64,000 nt of DNA from Xylaria sp. FL1777 (taxonomy: Eukaryota; Ascomycota; Sordariomycetes; Xylariales; Xylariaceae), in contig MU400646.1 in NCBI GenBank assembly GCA_022578965.1, forward strand, positions 44,359 to 108,358, in the 5' to 3' direction. The number at the start of each line of letters is the position of its first letter. Within the stretch, counting starts at the first letter, position 1. This document shows, piece by piece, positions 11,025 through 25,636 of this stretch. Under the pieces are notes generated by a model. It saw only the letters and a list, made by a program, of their open reading frames with translations. It ran no database searches and was not told the origin of the DNA. Position numbers and translations under genes: made by a program.

Positions 11025-14000
11025 ATGGCTGATCCCCTTAGTGTTACGGGGACCGCCGTCGGGGTCGGTAAGCAATTTCCTGGGGTCATTCTCTTCCCGT
11101 TTTGGCGACGTTGAAAAATTCAGGGAGTACTTTCCGGTTTAGAATCAGAGTCTAGGCAAAAGCATGAATTTCTAATTACCTACTAACATATCATGTTTCA
11201 CTGACTCTGAGTGTTATAGTGTCGCTCGGCCTGCAGGTGTACGGGGCTTTAAAGCAATACCTCGACAATGTCAACGCTCGCAACTAACCTACCTTGAGCA
11301 ACTTAAGAGTGCCCTTAACATGATACGCGCCGCTGCTCAGTTACATCAAGCCCAGAACCAAGCTTCCAGTAACACAGTTCTGACTTGTCTATGCTCCTGT
11401 TTAGCAGAGATGAAAGCCCTTCAGGAAAAGATGCAAGAAGTCGGACCGTCGCAACAATCTAATGTGAATGGGAAGATAAAAGAGATCATGAAGAAGCTTG
11501 AGTATCCCTTTCAAGTTTCTAGTATAGAAGAACTAGAGAAGAGCCTCGAACGCATCATAGGCCTGCTCTCGTTAGCTATACACAGTCTCGAGCTGTGAGT
11601 CATTTGATGATTTTCCGTTCTGGTTACTGATACTTGCTGCATTTATACTTGCCTAGGCAAGGCGAAACATCTCTCCCATACGTCAGAGTCGCTAATAGGT
11701 GAGGTCATTCAGGAATTCGAACCTCGCGGTCAGTACCAATGTCGACGCTCTTGGCAACGCTATCAAATCTCAAACGGATGTCCTTTCAAGAATCAAATTG
11801 GACGCAGACACTAATCAAAAAATAAATGCTTCCAACGCTACCCAGTTGACTACCATCGAAACGAGTGTTCTACCCCTGCGGCCCATGATCCAGACACTCG
11901 AGTCAGTGACAAAGGACCGCTTGGATGAGTTCGAGAATCAAGTAAATACCAATCACTCCGTCACCACCACCCACTTGGACGAAGTAAATGCCAATCTCTC
12001 CGTTACTACCACCCGCCTAGATGAGCTTAAGTCTCTCACCGAAGCAAACTTGCAAATGATGACAGAATTTCGCAATATCTTCCAAGATATCAACGATCAA
12101 CCGGTACTCAAGAGTCCGGAATATATCAGAAGGCGCCTCGTTGGAACTCTTGTATCGAAACCAAGTCTCCTCAGAGACGTGCACAAATCATATGACTCCC
12201 AACAAGAGGGCGTACAGTCAACTTCTAATCTCCAAATCTCAGAGTACTTGAGTACAACTTCGTCGCAAAGAGCGCTAGGCACATACCGGCCCTGTGAGTG
12301 TAGATCATGGAGCAGTGTGGAGGAGCGAGTTACGCGTTGGCACACATTACGCTTCTTCTCCAAGGAGGAAACCGCATCAACGCACCGTCCATGGTGCCCA
12401 CGCTACGCCGTTGGCGCTTCCCAACGAAAGCAAACTTTTGGGATAACTTACGTTGGGCTCCAGCGACTGCTTTCTGCTGCCGTTTCCATGAGCCTATGTC
12501 TTCACCATGGTGCTGGTGGGACCAGTATCAGCACGATGATTAGGTATCAGTGTGTGGTAGACGAAAACCAATCACCACCATTTCGTATGGTGAACGTATG
12601 CTTTGAGGCTATGCTCAATATAAATATGTGTTATGCCCGGAGAAAAAATTTCAATTCTACACGTTTGAAAGAAAAGATTTTCATGGATGTCTCGTCATGG
12701 ATCAATGTGGCTTACGCCAAACAAGTCGCCTCGCCGCGGGACGTCACTATCGATGGTGCATCATTGATAGACCATGCATACAACGTAAGACAATCATCGT
12801 CAATACAAACATTTCCAAAAGACTAATTTCGAACCGAGAACAGTGGTTTCCTATTAATAGTAAATTATTAGCAGCTCGGTTGGTATCTGCACTATTCGAC
12901 TTGGGTGTAGTAGCAACGTCGCAAGACTTGCTGTCTCAATGGCTGCAGCCTTGGACGACTCATAGGCGAAACCATTATCTTGGACCTCTTCTGTCCGTAA
13001 TTTTGCAGAGGAGCCCCGATGGCCAGTATCAGCTTCACGCGACGACTATGGACTTTGCATATCACGGAGATTTAATACGCCCATTTAGAGAAATTTGCGC
13101 AGTAGTTGAACTCGACCTTGATCCAATATGTACTGCATTGCTGCACGAAGACCTAGACAGTTTATCCCAAATTCTGATGACCGGAGCAAAGCAGTGCTTC
13201 AGGTCCGACCAGTATCGACTAAGGAAGTCACTGATCGAGCTTGCAGCTCGGTGGCCAGTAGGCTTAAATTACATACTGGAAAAAGAGCCAACCTTTTTTT
13301 AGCTCTGTTGAAATGACAAAGCTATTAGAGATTATTATTTTCCCAGAATTTAAAGGGAATTGGTCCCCCCAAGCTCGAATTTTAGAGATAGAGATCTTGC
13401 TAGAGCTTCGCTGCCCCCTTAACGAGCATGCCCTTAGAGGGGTTTTCCGTTTCGGAAGGCAGGCGGCCTGCATAATGTTGCAACACTTGAAGAAATGGCG
13501 TGAGAGTCTACGAGACGTCGTGCAAAAGTACCAACCTATCCACCCTCAGGAAAAGCCAACAGTGTATGGACCAGCCGTCCTCGACCACGAGGCCTTTTGG
13601 GCTGTGAAGAAGCTTCAAGCCATCGGTCTGGACCCCTATGAAATGTTCGGTCTGCAACGAGACGATTACCGGCTTGGCTCTTCACATCACGAACCCCAGT
13701 CGATATTCTATATCATCCAACATTCCGACTTCGCTCAGATAGCCTTTGATATGGGTTTCCAAGACGTAGATGTCCTATCCGGAGGACTCACACCGCTATC
13801 TAAGGCATTCAGCGAATTAGATAACATTGATTACTGCAAATGGCTTATTGATCACGGTGCGGATTTTACTCGGGAGTTGGCGTGGATCATCGACGAGCGC
13901 CGTTATGGGTTAGACACTATCAACTTTCCCCGATATTTGATTTTACACTGGATGTTTCGGAGAATCGGACAAAATATCGGACGAAGTATATATATGAATT

Positions 14001-14890
14001 ATCTGAGTTACACCTCCCGTCCGTTGCAGGACATGGATATCTGGATCTCAAGTGCGACTAAAAGCCTCTGCGTATCGCATTTGACGCAGAGTAACCTCTA
14101 TGACGGATGCTCGGTGAGTGAGTGTCCATCTCATTTGTTGTTATTCGGCTCAAGTCGAGGCTAGAAGGCCTTTGAGAGCTCTCTACGCTTTCGAAGTACT
14201 TACATATCACTCAAGAGAACGAGAACTGACCCCGATATGTTGTAGTGCGCATGCCTGTCAAACCCTCAAGGATGTTCTCCAACTGTGATTTTATTAAATA
14301 ATGCGTATCGTGCGTATCTCCGAGGTGTGTTAGAAACGGACCATATCATCGAAGATCTAACGAGCATTATTGATATTTTGGTCGGGGTCACTGGTCAACT
14401 ATCAACGTCTGTAGAATCAGTCATCCGATGTATCACCTTTCATCAATTGGGTATACGGCATACTTGCTGTGCTTCAATTGGGACATGGCTCGGCCGAGAT
14501 ATGCCGGCTGAGTATGGAAGCGACTTTGATGAGCTAAGGGAGGAAGACGAATATCGTGTTCATCAACTCAACGAACTTATTCCAGACTTCATGGATCAAT
14601 ACAATCATAGCGGCTTGTCCATCAGAGATTTCATCAGCGGGCCATGGATAGATCGGATTCGCCGCATTAAAGCAGAAGAGAGTATGGGGTGGACAACAGA
14701 GGAAAAGGACAAGCTCCTGGCTATTGGTGTGCTGCCGAAAAACGGAACAGGTTCCACAAAACCGTCAAGAGAGGATGAAGATGACGATGAAAGTGGATAT
14801 AAAATTGAATGGCTTCAGTCGGAATACTGGAACAAGCAATTCGAAATAATTGCCAATGGGGGTCGTTCGGTCGAGGAGCCGAGGGATTAA
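11025..14890 (+). pseudogene. NLR-like/ankyrin fungal protein gene, frameshifted (probable pseudogene)
   Basis: Exon 1 (11025-11067) encodes MADPLSVTGTAVGV and splices in phase 1 over 11068-11219 (branch TACTAAC at 11181) to VSLGLQVYGALKQYLDNV. This is the N-terminal domain typical of fungal NLR/STAND-like and ankyrin proteins. Frame breaks: at about 11281 one base is missing before the QLTYLEQLKSAL helix; the junction around 11595-11720 is unresolved; about 12785-12870 needs an intron or a shift; and a run of seven T at 13294-13300 shifts the frame where six T would read through. A clean 132-bp intron follows (14114-14245, phase 0), leading to a Cys-rich segment and the C-terminus at 14890. 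Visible parts: coiled-coil repeats (12 kb), a conserved middle with ASQRKQTFGITYVGLQRLLS, and an ankyrin-like TPLSKAF...WLIDHGADF (13.8 kb). About 1,100-1,200 residues if intact. The breaks may be real decay or assembly indels. Confidence 0.7.
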
Positions 14891-15728
14891 AGGCGTATCA
14901 ATATGGAAGCAAGTTCGGTCAAGGTAACAAATAGTTAGCAGAGACGTTTTCACCCGGCTTCAGCACGGTTTTCACCCACGTGTAAATCATGAATAGCTTC
15001 CAGCATGACCACAGGCCGTCTGTCCGTGTAATACTATATATATGAAGTTTCCTCCCATACGGTTGAGGATAGATAGACTAGATTAGCCTCGCACGCCGTA
15101 AGCCCCCAGGGAGGCTCGAAGACCATAGGTCTTCCCCCGGCGTTAACTTCACCAACCAACCAATCATGGTGGTACGTAATATTTCCTCTGCAGTTGGTAT
15201 CACATATTCGAAGGAGAGGAAATGCTCAAATCTATACGTATGATACTATATGAGCGGTAAAGAACCTCCCAAGCTTCGGTCTTAATTCAACATCTTCAAA
15301 TCGCTAGTAGATCTGGTACCACAAATGTGTTTGATATCGAGCATCTGTGGAACTATTCAATAGGCTAGTATACTGTAGTATGGAACGTAAAGTCATATAA
15401 ATCAAGTTCCCACCCTACTCTAATGACCATGACACGAAACCTTCAGATATCTGTAATTGATGAGACTTGAACTTTGATTTGATTGACTCTTTGCACCCGC
15501 TTCTGCACAAGTGTCTATACCTAACAAGGGGTGGGTATCATGTTGGGACCCGAGGACCTGACAACTCAGAGCCTCCCTATTGTCCCGTATTTGGCCGACC
15601 AGGTCGGGTCATGCCATGTCTACGCTTAATATGTGGAATGTCCTCCCCAAAATAGGGGATTATTTACAACAAGGACTCTGGATACAACATGTGTTCCTAT
15701 ACATTGAGCTTAATAGCGTCTCTCCTGT
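14891..15728. other. intergenic spacer
   Basis: No gene seen. A 17-base palindrome (GAAGACC-ATA-GGTCTTC) lies at 15118-15134 within a C-rich stretch. The rest is ordinary A+T-leaning spacer holding the 3' ends of two genes that converge here. Confidence 0.6.
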
Positions 15729-17153
15729 TTAGGGTTCGGCAATGGTGTGCGCGTCAGCTCCCTCGGCTTTCTTGCGCCTGCCCTCAGATTGCGCGTGGTG
15801 GAAGAACTTCATGACATATTCGTACGTCATCATGGTGACCGTTGCTGCGGGCACTGCTCTCATCATGTTTACGCCCATGCCGGCGTAGAAAGCTCTCCAG
15901 CCCTCTTCCCTTAATATCGTTCGGAATGTCATGACTACACCTCTGTATTTGGGCTGTGGCCCCTGATTCTTAGTTCCGTTGGTCGACTGAGATTGATTTC
16001 CAGAAGCGGGATCCGAAATCCCTAGCCCTTGCAGATATTCTACCCCAGGAGTCGGGCGTCGCTGCGTTTGTAGTCTTGTTCTGATCACCTCATGCGGATA
16101 TGTGGCTGAGCTTGCCATTATCTTCGATAGTATCGAAGCTGATAGCACACCAAGCCAGTGACTTTGTTGGCTGGAGCCTGTCATCTCCCCCATACCTTGG
16201 CCCGTAAACTTCTTTCTCAGGAATTCATAGGCGGGGAACTGTACCGCGACGTGCGTAAGGCCCAAGAGCGCGGGTGTAAGGCCTGAATAGAAGGATAATA
16301 TGCCTTCTGACGAGTACATTTTGCGCGCAGCGTCAATTGTCGAATGATAATGCCAAGGGGAGTTGATAGTTGGTCTCGAAGTCGGGGTGTTACCTGACCT
16401 CGGAAACAACGACATCTGTCGGTTGTAACCACTGGAGGATTGTGACATGAGCCGTGTTTTGATTACCCATATCGGATTCGTTACTATCGTGCTGCTAGCT
16501 CCAGCAATGATTGACGACCAGAAGTTGATGGCAAATTGGTTGCGCACTGTCCATAAACGGTGATTAATAACCACACCCCTGTGGAGGACTAGATGAGTGT
16601 CTAACTTACCGTGATGGTCTCCCATGTACTTTTTGCTTTTATTGTAGACAGTAAACCAAACTGCCCAGGTCGGCAAATACCCTAGGACAATGGGCCCAAG
16701 ACCGCGGTACAAGCCGCGGATGCCCTCCTCTCTCCATATGACGCCTCCGGTACCGACTAGGCCAGAGTACACCTTATGATGGCCGACATGTCTCCCCTTT
16801 GATATGGGTAAGAAACCACCTTGAGCTTGTAACTTGGTCTTTATGACATCGAGAGGACATGTGACAACGCCTGATGTGAAGCCGCCAACAGCGCCCGCCA
16901 AGGCATTGAAGTGTGTGTCCGAAGCACCAGCGGCCCACCTCTGCAGCGGCGTCAAGCCCCGCGAATCGTGAAAATCCATAGCGCTTACGCCAGAAGGGAT
17001 AAGTGAGCCGTGGTTCTCGTGACCGTGAGATTTTTCCGACGAACCGGTATCCGCGGCTGTCGAGGCGTTGCGATGGGTAAAGGCCGCATATTCCGCCGTA
17101 TCAGAAGATGAAGGTCCTCGAGGATGGGTCTCGGCTGCTTCGCCTTGAGACAT
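15729..17153 (-). CDS. mitochondrial carrier, NAD+/pyrimidine-nucleotide/folate carrier group (YIA6/NDT1-like)
   Basis: The frame is open throughout, but a 63-bp in-frame intron (16609-16547, GTAAGT...GGACAG, phase 1) is clear: its 21 codons break the carrier fold. Spliced length is 453 residues. Three carrier repeats are present with signature motifs PLDVIK (about 100-105), PIWVIK (about 206-211) and PHEVIR (about 332-337). A Trp in the second signature (PIW) is characteristic of the group that includes NAD+, pyrimidine nucleotide, FAD and folate carriers. The protein would sit in the inner mitochondrial membrane and exchange nucleotides. The first 80 residues are a polar Ser/His-rich extension, and a Gly/Asn/Gln-rich insert (about 350-380) precedes the last helix pair; both are common in fungal homologues. 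NAD+ is the best guess at substrate, not certain. Confidence 0.85.
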   Translation of the reverse strand: MSQGEAAETHPRGPSSSDTAEYAAFTHRNASTAADTGSSEKSHGHENHGSLIPSGVSAMDFHDSRGLTPLQRWAAGASDTHFNALAGAVGGFTSGVVTCPLDVIKTKLQAQGGFLPISKGRHVGHHKVYSGLVGTGGVIWREEGIRGLYRGLGPIVLGYLPTWAVWFTVYNKSKKYMGDHHGKLDTHLVLHRGVVINHRLWTVRNQFAINFWSSIIAGASSTIVTNPIWVIKTRLMSQSSSGYNRQMSLFPRSGNTPTSRPTINSPWHYHSTIDAARKMYSSEGILSFYSGLTPALLGLTHVAVQFPAYEFLRKKFTGQGMGEMTGSSQQSHWLGVLSASILSKIMASSATYPHEVIRTRLQTQRRPTPGVEYLQGLGISDPASGNQSQSTNGTKNQGPQPKYRGVVMTFRTILREEGWRAFYAGMGVNMMRAVPAATVTMMTYEYVMKFFHHAQSEGRRKKAEGADAHTIAEP

Positions 17154-19074
17154 TCCCTCGTAAGCGGGTGGAGGTCTGGATTGGGTGTTTTGGGGCCTCT
17201 GGAACTCGCAGGTCAGAGGCCCTCTTCAGGCGATTGAGAGAGGGTCGACTCAGTCGAAGCTGGTCGGCGGAACGGGGACCGATGTGCGGAGTAATGGGAG
17301 TGCGGTGGTCGTATGCGCAGCTGAGAAAATAAGAAGCGATACGGACGGTATGGCACCGGGGGTAAGATGAGACGAGGAGCCGTATAGAATGTATGTGCTC
17401 GTGCGGTGTGCGGGGATGACCCTCGCAAGTGCACCGTCGACACAATGACTACGGTCTATCGCATGCCATCGACATTCGCTCAGGCAACTGGCTAACTCGG
17501 GGTTCGGACTTCGAGCGGCGAAAGGGTTGGTCGGTCGTTGAGGCGGGCGGCTGTTGGCTTGTGGAAGACACGGCGCGCGCCGGCGGACAGGAGAAGAATA
17601 GGAAGAGAAAGCGAAATTGAATTGCGGCAACAGAAAGGAATGTGAGGCGAGGCGAGGCGAGACGAGGTGGGAAAGTGTGTCTGTCTAGGTATGGTGAGAG
17701 GTAAGAGGTGGATGGCGAGTGGTGGGTGAATGGTGAGTGGAGAGTGGGTAGCAGATATCTAATCTATACTGTACTAGGTCGGTATACGTACCTATGTAGG
17801 TGATTAATCAACACTAGGTGTTTTATACTAGTTTCTGTATGTACCTAAGAAGTGAAGGAGACGAGAGAATGGATATCGGAGCCGGGAGTCTGGTTCTCTA
17901 GTCCTGCGAGCGGGTCTGCGTGAGCTGGGTCTTCTTTTCTTTCCACCCTTCTCCAAGTACGAAAGAGAAGCACAGAAGAGGATCGATCAGGTTGGCGGGA
18001 GTGATTACAGAGCAAACGAGGGTTCGACAAACGGGAGAATTAATAATAGTCATGGGTATTGGTTTCTGACGGGTGCATGCATGCAGCTTGCGGAATCGGT
18101 GTAGATGACGTGAGTGCAGTGGCTTCAGGCTTCAGCATCAGGAACCGAGCGTCTGTCGAACATCCACCAAAAGAGACATTCGATCAGGGGATTGCTTTGT
18201 CGAATTGGTGGCTTGGCGAAATACAGGCAGACCCGTCGCCCGGCTCGCGCAATAATAAAGAAAGTCGGTTACATCAGCACTCAGCCAAGTCTGACGTAGA
18301 TAATGTAACTTGGATGGTGAAGCAACGGAGTGACCCGAGGCTTCAAAGATATCATGGATGTTGCCGAGCAGATAACTACCGTGCCTGGGTCAACCGTTAC
18401 AGCACGCTGTAGTACATATTGCTGTGGCTGTAACTGTAGCTTATAGCCTGTAACTGATCTGACGTAGGCTGTGGCCCGAGGAACGTATGAGATGCTGAGC
18501 CTCTCGGATCTTGTGTGCACAGGTCTAAGTAGGTATTTATACCTACCCACGTTGGTAGTTGGCAGGCAATTAGACATTACGGGAGTAGCCGATAAAGTTA
18601 GGTAGCCTACCGTTGCATTGTACTCCGCATACAGATCACAGGTTAGACTTTTCTACAGAAAATTCGAATCATTAGATAACTACTAGGTATGTAGATAATG
18701 AGTTGATTCAAGTTGATGCTAATGTGTATGATAAGATACTTACCTACTTACCTAATCGGTTAGTATTATACAGAGCATGGCCGTAAAAGCTTATCCGCTC
18801 GGTAGGTTGTAGGTGGGGATTGTCGATTGATTGCGCCATTGGAGATAACGGGCATGCAGCCTAGTCCCAATGAGGCTTGGGTTGTTTCTGAAATATGTAC
18901 TATACTATGTACAGGGTAAGTTCTCAGGAAATCGACCATGTTGGGATCACATGACCTCTAGCTCTCGGGTGGTAGCGTACAGGGAGCGATTTTGTCAAAT
19001 CGGCCGACGACCTCTAAACCCTCCCATCGTCCCCCGTCATCGTCCCCGGCCGCGAACACCACCAACCGCCCATC
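17154..19074. promoter_or_regulatory. divergent intergenic/promoter region between carrier and QCR7
   Basis: About 1.9 kb separates two divergent nuclear genes for mitochondrial proteins. 17154-17640 has many overlapping short frames on both strands, none believable; it is probably the leader and promoter of the carrier. GGCGA/GACGA repeats lie at 17645-17665 and TGGTGAGTGG-like repeats at 17690-17750. TAGGTA motifs cluster at 17770-17840 and 18525-18555. No RNA gene recognised. Confidence 0.5.
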
Positions 19075-19781
19075 ATGTCGTACCCGAGTCTCGCCCCCTT
19101 TGTCTTGAAGCGCCCCTGGCTGCGCAACCTCCTCACGCCTCTTGCCGGCTGGTACGCCAACGCTGCCGGCTACCGCCAGCTCGGCCTTCGGTTCGTGCGC
19201 TCCGATACTCCCCTCCTTCCGCATCCCGACGCCAATTCGAACAGCCTGTCAATTGGATTTCAGTGCCCTGCCCTCTTAGAGAAAGAGCTCTTGTTCATGG
19301 AAGGAACTCCGATTGGATGCTGAAATGCTGCCGGAAAGGAATTGAGACAATGCTAACAGGTGGCTTATTACCACGTTAACAGAGCCGATGACTTGATCTC
19401 CGAGGAGAACGAGACGGTGCTGAAGGCTCTGCAGCGCCTCCCTCCCCAAGAGGCCTATGACCGCGTCCACCGAATCCGCCGCGCTATTCAGTGCAGTGTC
19501 ACCCACAAGCTGCTACCCAAGGACCAGTGGACCAAGCCTGAGGAAGTACGTATAGCTAATCATACTACTGCATCAAACCCCTAGCCTAGATGGGCTAGGG
19601 TGAGGCGAATTCGACGCTGGCTAAAAAGCATGAGGTGGAAAGCTAGAGAAGAGTTGGTTGCTGACCATGGAAATGTGAAATACAGGACGTCCCTTACCTG
19701 ACTCCTCTCGTCGAGCAGCTCCGCGCAGAAGAGGCCGAGAAGGAGGCGCTAGATACATTGACCATCGTCAAGAGTCACTAA
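19075..19781 (+). CDS. QCR7: ubiquinol-cytochrome c reductase (complex III) subunit 7
   Basis: Three exons, 19075-19190, 19383-19545 and 19686-19781, total 375 nt and encode 124 residues, the usual length of the 14-kDa subunit. The sequence begins [18 protein letters not shown] and contains the conserved [40 protein letters not shown] and PYLTPL segments of the Qcr7/UQCRB family. The protein is a matrix-side subunit of the cytochrome bc1 complex contacting cytochrome b and needed for its assembly. Intron 1 (192 bp, phase 2) has an unusual GTTCGT donor but a good GCTAAC branch and an AACAG acceptor. Intron 2 (140 bp, phase 0) is GTACGT...TACAG. A longer overlapping frame at 18870-19379 is a shadow. 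Confidence 0.96.
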
Positions 19782-21515
19782 ATCAAGCCAAAACTAGAGT
19801 AAGGAAAAGAATTCCGGGGGGTCACAAGCAGTCCCAACCTTCTTACAGCGCTGTAAAGAGAAACGCGGTCATGCGAGGAGGATGAGCGGAAGTGAGGATG
19901 GTTCCAGCTGAACTTGTACAAACAGTCACAACCCCTGCATTAGAACAAGGCGAATAGAATGAGGTTACCTTTGTAAGCATCTCCAGACCTCCCCGCCAAG
20001 GGTCAAAGTTTGTGTCCCATACCAGGGAGCAGCTGCGATGGCCATGATTTTGTATAGTAGTTCCCGTAACTTCACTGTTCTCGAAAGAGCTGGGAGCCTT
20101 CACTCTCGGCTCATACTGCAATCTCCCCCTGAGTGATAATTATATATATATACTATACTCACCACCAGAGTGTCCAAGTCTAACAAGCAATCTCATGATC
20201 CTTCAACCTAACCCTATTCCCCACCTCTACTATAATGCTTCCAGGTTTCTCATCTTTGGCCACACATGTGCCTACTTTATTTATGCTCTAGATAAAGAGA
20301 AAATGAGAGAGTAAAGGAGTGAAGTATCCAGCGCAAAGTGATCGACGCATGATAAGCTTTAAGTTTTGAAATTAAACCCCCCTTCTCAGACACGGCCGGT
20401 AGAGGTAAGAAGAAGAGGAAACCAGACTTGAACTTCTGCCTTACTACTTGATAACCATTTCTTATAACTAATTTCTTTCAAGCTGCTCACACCAACAATA
20501 GAAAAAGGGACAAGTGGACTTATGAAGGCCAAACCCGAGGAGCAGCCTTCCTTCCTACTTTACAGGGCTACTAGATTTGTGTGTTTGCCCTACCTTATCC
20601 TCACCTAATTACGGTAGTTATAATGGTAGCGATAGGTTTATTCTCGTATTCATCTTCCTGAACCGCTTTCCCAAATACCCTCGTGGATTAAGGAAGGCCA
20701 AAAATGTAATGTATGTCAGCAATGCCAGAAAAAGTGACGATTTCTATCTGCAAGATTATGCTAGTCTCCAGTAATTTCTATTTTATACACGAATACATCA
20801 ACCGATAGAATAAGATGATATATATTAGTCGCTTTCTTCTACATTCATACACATCTCAGAAACCTTCCTGCGATGTTATGATCGTAGCGCGCATCCTTCA
20901 AGCTCGGAGAGCCTATTGCACGCCCCTCTATTATATCCCCTTGCCATTGCGCCATCCATATAGCCAGGAGTTATCACCGCCGTGTTGCTGAGGACCCCTC
21001 AATACAAGGCTCGTAATAGCATGCCCGTTCCAGAGGACAATGGGGGAGGGGGCCAACCAAGCCCCGGCAAAACTCATCAGCGATGCAACACATTGCCAGA
21101 CAGATCGAAAATAATAGCAACCCTTATTCAAGCATTTCGACTATGTAGCCCCATCAGCTTGAATCAGAGCTCATTCTGCGTGTCGTGGTAGTATCCAGTG
21201 GCTTGCCTGTAAAGACTGAGCTGAAGCTGTCTCTTAAGGCTGATAGCAAACAAAAACGAAGAAAACCATGAGCCCAGCCTTTTCCCAACTCCTCTTAGGC
21301 GGACATGAAGCCAAATTATCTAGTGGCCGATGCACTGTGTAATTGAGGCGCGTATCGTGACTTCTCGTACAGTAATGGGTATGTTCCGATAATGTTGTGA
21401 AGATGGGTTGCCTAGGACTGCCCGTCATAATCGCTACAATAAAGAGGATAGATGGACAGTAAGACGTAAAAATATATGCGGAAAATTTGTGTCGAACAAG
21501 ACGTGTTCTATTTAA
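19782..21515. other. intergenic region between convergent genes
   Basis: No gene I can support; short frames near 19843-20121 (-), 20577-20774 (+) and 20931-21131 (-) resemble nothing known. The (TA)n run at 20142-20156 is the only simple repeat seen. The 3' ends of QCR7 and the Anp1-like gene both fall here. Confidence 0.55.
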
Positions 21516-23025
<1,510 letters not shown>

Positions 23026-25636
23026 GGTGGGCTCCTCGGTAACCCGCGGCACCACTCCAAATCTACAAAAGCGCGAGCTGCGACCTCAGGTGCGGTTGTG
23101 GTTGCGGTAGCGGTAGGGGAGAGGGTAGGTCGAGAATGTTTCAGCTCGTCTCGGTGTTGCGTGAATCGCAAAGAGAAGCGGTCGGAGGGCTCGGTTTTAA
23201 AGTTCGCATAAAAACACGACAGCGAAAGTAGGGTTCAGGTGACGGCGACCGCTAGGTTCGCGAGTGGATGTCGTCAGAGGGCGCAATTGCAGATGTCAAA
23301 GTTCGAAGACGGTGACGATCGGCGGGTCAGGCTCGTCTCGGCTCGAGATTAATTCACGATGTCGGGCTCACGTATTGGGACAGAGGGTGGACTGAGGAGT
23401 TATTAATATGAGAGTGCAACAAAAATAAAATAAAATAAAAGGTTGGTTGTTGAGGTCTATTGATCGGTATGTGCGCAGGTTGCAGGTTGAAGGTTGAAGG
23501 TTGAAGTGATGGATGGGTGAATGGTCAAATCTTATTTGACAGTCTAGCCCGTTAAGATGGTTGTATGTATGCGTAGGGATGCAATAACTGGAGCAACAAG
23601 AGGCTTAGACAAAAAGAGGCTTCGCACTTAAATGTTAGGTAGGTGTTACGCGACGGAAGGGCCTTGGTGGCTCGTCAGATCGCCCGGATAGAGATCTGGG
23701 CCAAGGTTGGGAGGGTAGGCGGCTGCTGAAGGTTGGGAGGAGAGGCGAGACAGGACGAGACGAGACGTATGAACACACAGGCGCTGTCAAAAGGGCAGCC
23801 CTAATTTACAATCTAGCACCTGTCAAGCTGTCCCGGTCTTCAGATGAGATGCAGGACCTCTGCTGAAGTGTTGAAGAGAACCAGGAAGATAGATGGTCAC
23901 GAAGTGGGTGCGACCTAGCGTAGGTAGTGCAGGTAGGTAGGCATACCTACGCCGTAGCTACAGGAGGTACCTACTGTACTGAGTTAAGATTACCCACACC
24001 CACGCAGAATCAGGGGAAGATGGAGAAATACAGGTTTGCCGCCAGCAGTATAAGTAACAGCAGGTTATGTACCTGCCTATCTATGTACAGTATCACACAT
24101 ATGTACCTCCCTCCAGACACTCACTATCTCCATGTTTAGTATACACATTATTGCAGCATTACTGCGGAGGTACCTACATATGCCTTGCAGCTGGATCATT
24201 GATTGGATGGGCTGGCCATGTCACTTGGGGAGATACACTAGAGCATCCGATAACAGTTTTTCCCTGTTAAAGTAGGTATACCTTATGCCTACCGATTGGT
24301 ACTTGGCTGTGCCACCGATCAGACTTCACCGATTTTGGTCTCAGCTCATTTTAGACAGTACAGTAGATTAATAGTAGGTGTGTACGGTAGACACGGAGGA
24401 ATTCACAGCTACTTATGTATGTGAGGTATTAATTCAGTACCTATGTTAGAGGGTATAGAAAAATGAGGGTGGTTTCTGTACTCGAATATTTGTTAGGTAT
24501 TTTGTCTTAAGTAAGACCCCGCATGTATACAGCAATATAACTCCCTCACCTGGAGCAATTGACAGGTAACGTTAATGTCAAAAAAGTACTTGTCTATGCT
24601 AGAATACATGTAGATAGTACTGTACCTCGGTAGTAAGATGAAGTTGCATTGCATGTGCTGGGATGCAACCGTGTCGAAAATCTCGTGTTAGGCTCCTTGG
24701 CCGTAGCTTGCTCCCATTTAGGAGAGACTTTTACCTGTCGAGACACCACCACTACTGTTCATACACTACGTACTTCTTTACCTTCCCTATATTAGTATCT
24801 ATCCTCTACGGCCTAAACAACCTCAACTGGGAACTTGAATCTGCTAGAAGTTATTAGATAAGTTTACATACACATCGGTACAATTACCACTAGCGTCATC
24901 TTCATCGCCGATTCACTAAGTAATATATACAGTAGCTATACAGTACAGTATACTATTGCTGCTAATTAAAGCACAGGAGAGTTATACTCCTTAAGGCAAT
25001 ACTTAGATTAACAGCACTGCTAACAAGAACAACAAACAGCGCACGTTTAAGCATTACCTTGATTATTAATCATTTATATAACTGACGAACTTTGTTGGGA
25101 GTATTTGTTCTGCTACAAGTTGCTAAAGTGATAAAAGATTTAGCTAGCTAAGTGGAAATATCTTATACATATAGGTCTTTCCGGCTTAAGTGTAGCAAAC
25201 GTTCATATATGGGTAAGTATTATTTTCGATAGCAAAGGCAAAACCTATATACCCAAGCTGCATTGCATATGTTGTAAGCAATGCCCATGATTGATTGATT
25301 AACTATTATGTGTTAACAACAGATGTAAATCTACACTATATATCTATAAGCACTAGATAGGCTCGGTAGGTTCCATTAGGAAAAAATATCGCCAAATCTC
25401 CGAGCTGACAAGACAAGGGCGCAACACTAGGTTAGTGTGTCATCTAAGAGTCTTAGAGCCATTGCTGATGACATCTCTAATGATATCACATCGCGGCTCC
25501 AAACTCTCTTCATCAGACTCCATCTAACCGTGCATAAGGGGAAGAGGAAAGGTAGGAAAGAAGGCGAAATATGTGTCTTGTTTATTTGTCTGCTCCTCAC
25601 CAGAGAAAGCAAATCTCAAGTAGCAGCCACTCCTAA
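23026..25636. promoter_or_regulatory. divergent intergenic region with simple repeats
   Basis: 2.6 kb between the Anp1-like gene and the DNA glycosylase, no gene seen. Simple repeats: (AAAAT)n at about 23421-23440 and a 7-bp GGTTGAA unit repeated about four times at 23475-23505. Dense TAGGTAGGCATACCTACG palindromes lie at 23930-23970 and ACCTACATA motifs near 24170-24190. The final 200 bases hold plausible leader sequence for the glycosylase. Confidence 0.5.

Noticed and set aside
11699..11720. Separate gene starting at 11699
   Set aside because: The first codon is GTG right after two stops; the frame is the continuation of the NLR-like gene after a junction I could not resolve.
18870..19379. 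169-codon open frame across the QCR7 start
   Set aside because: Shadow of QCR7 exon 1 and intron 1 in another frame; no coherent protein features.
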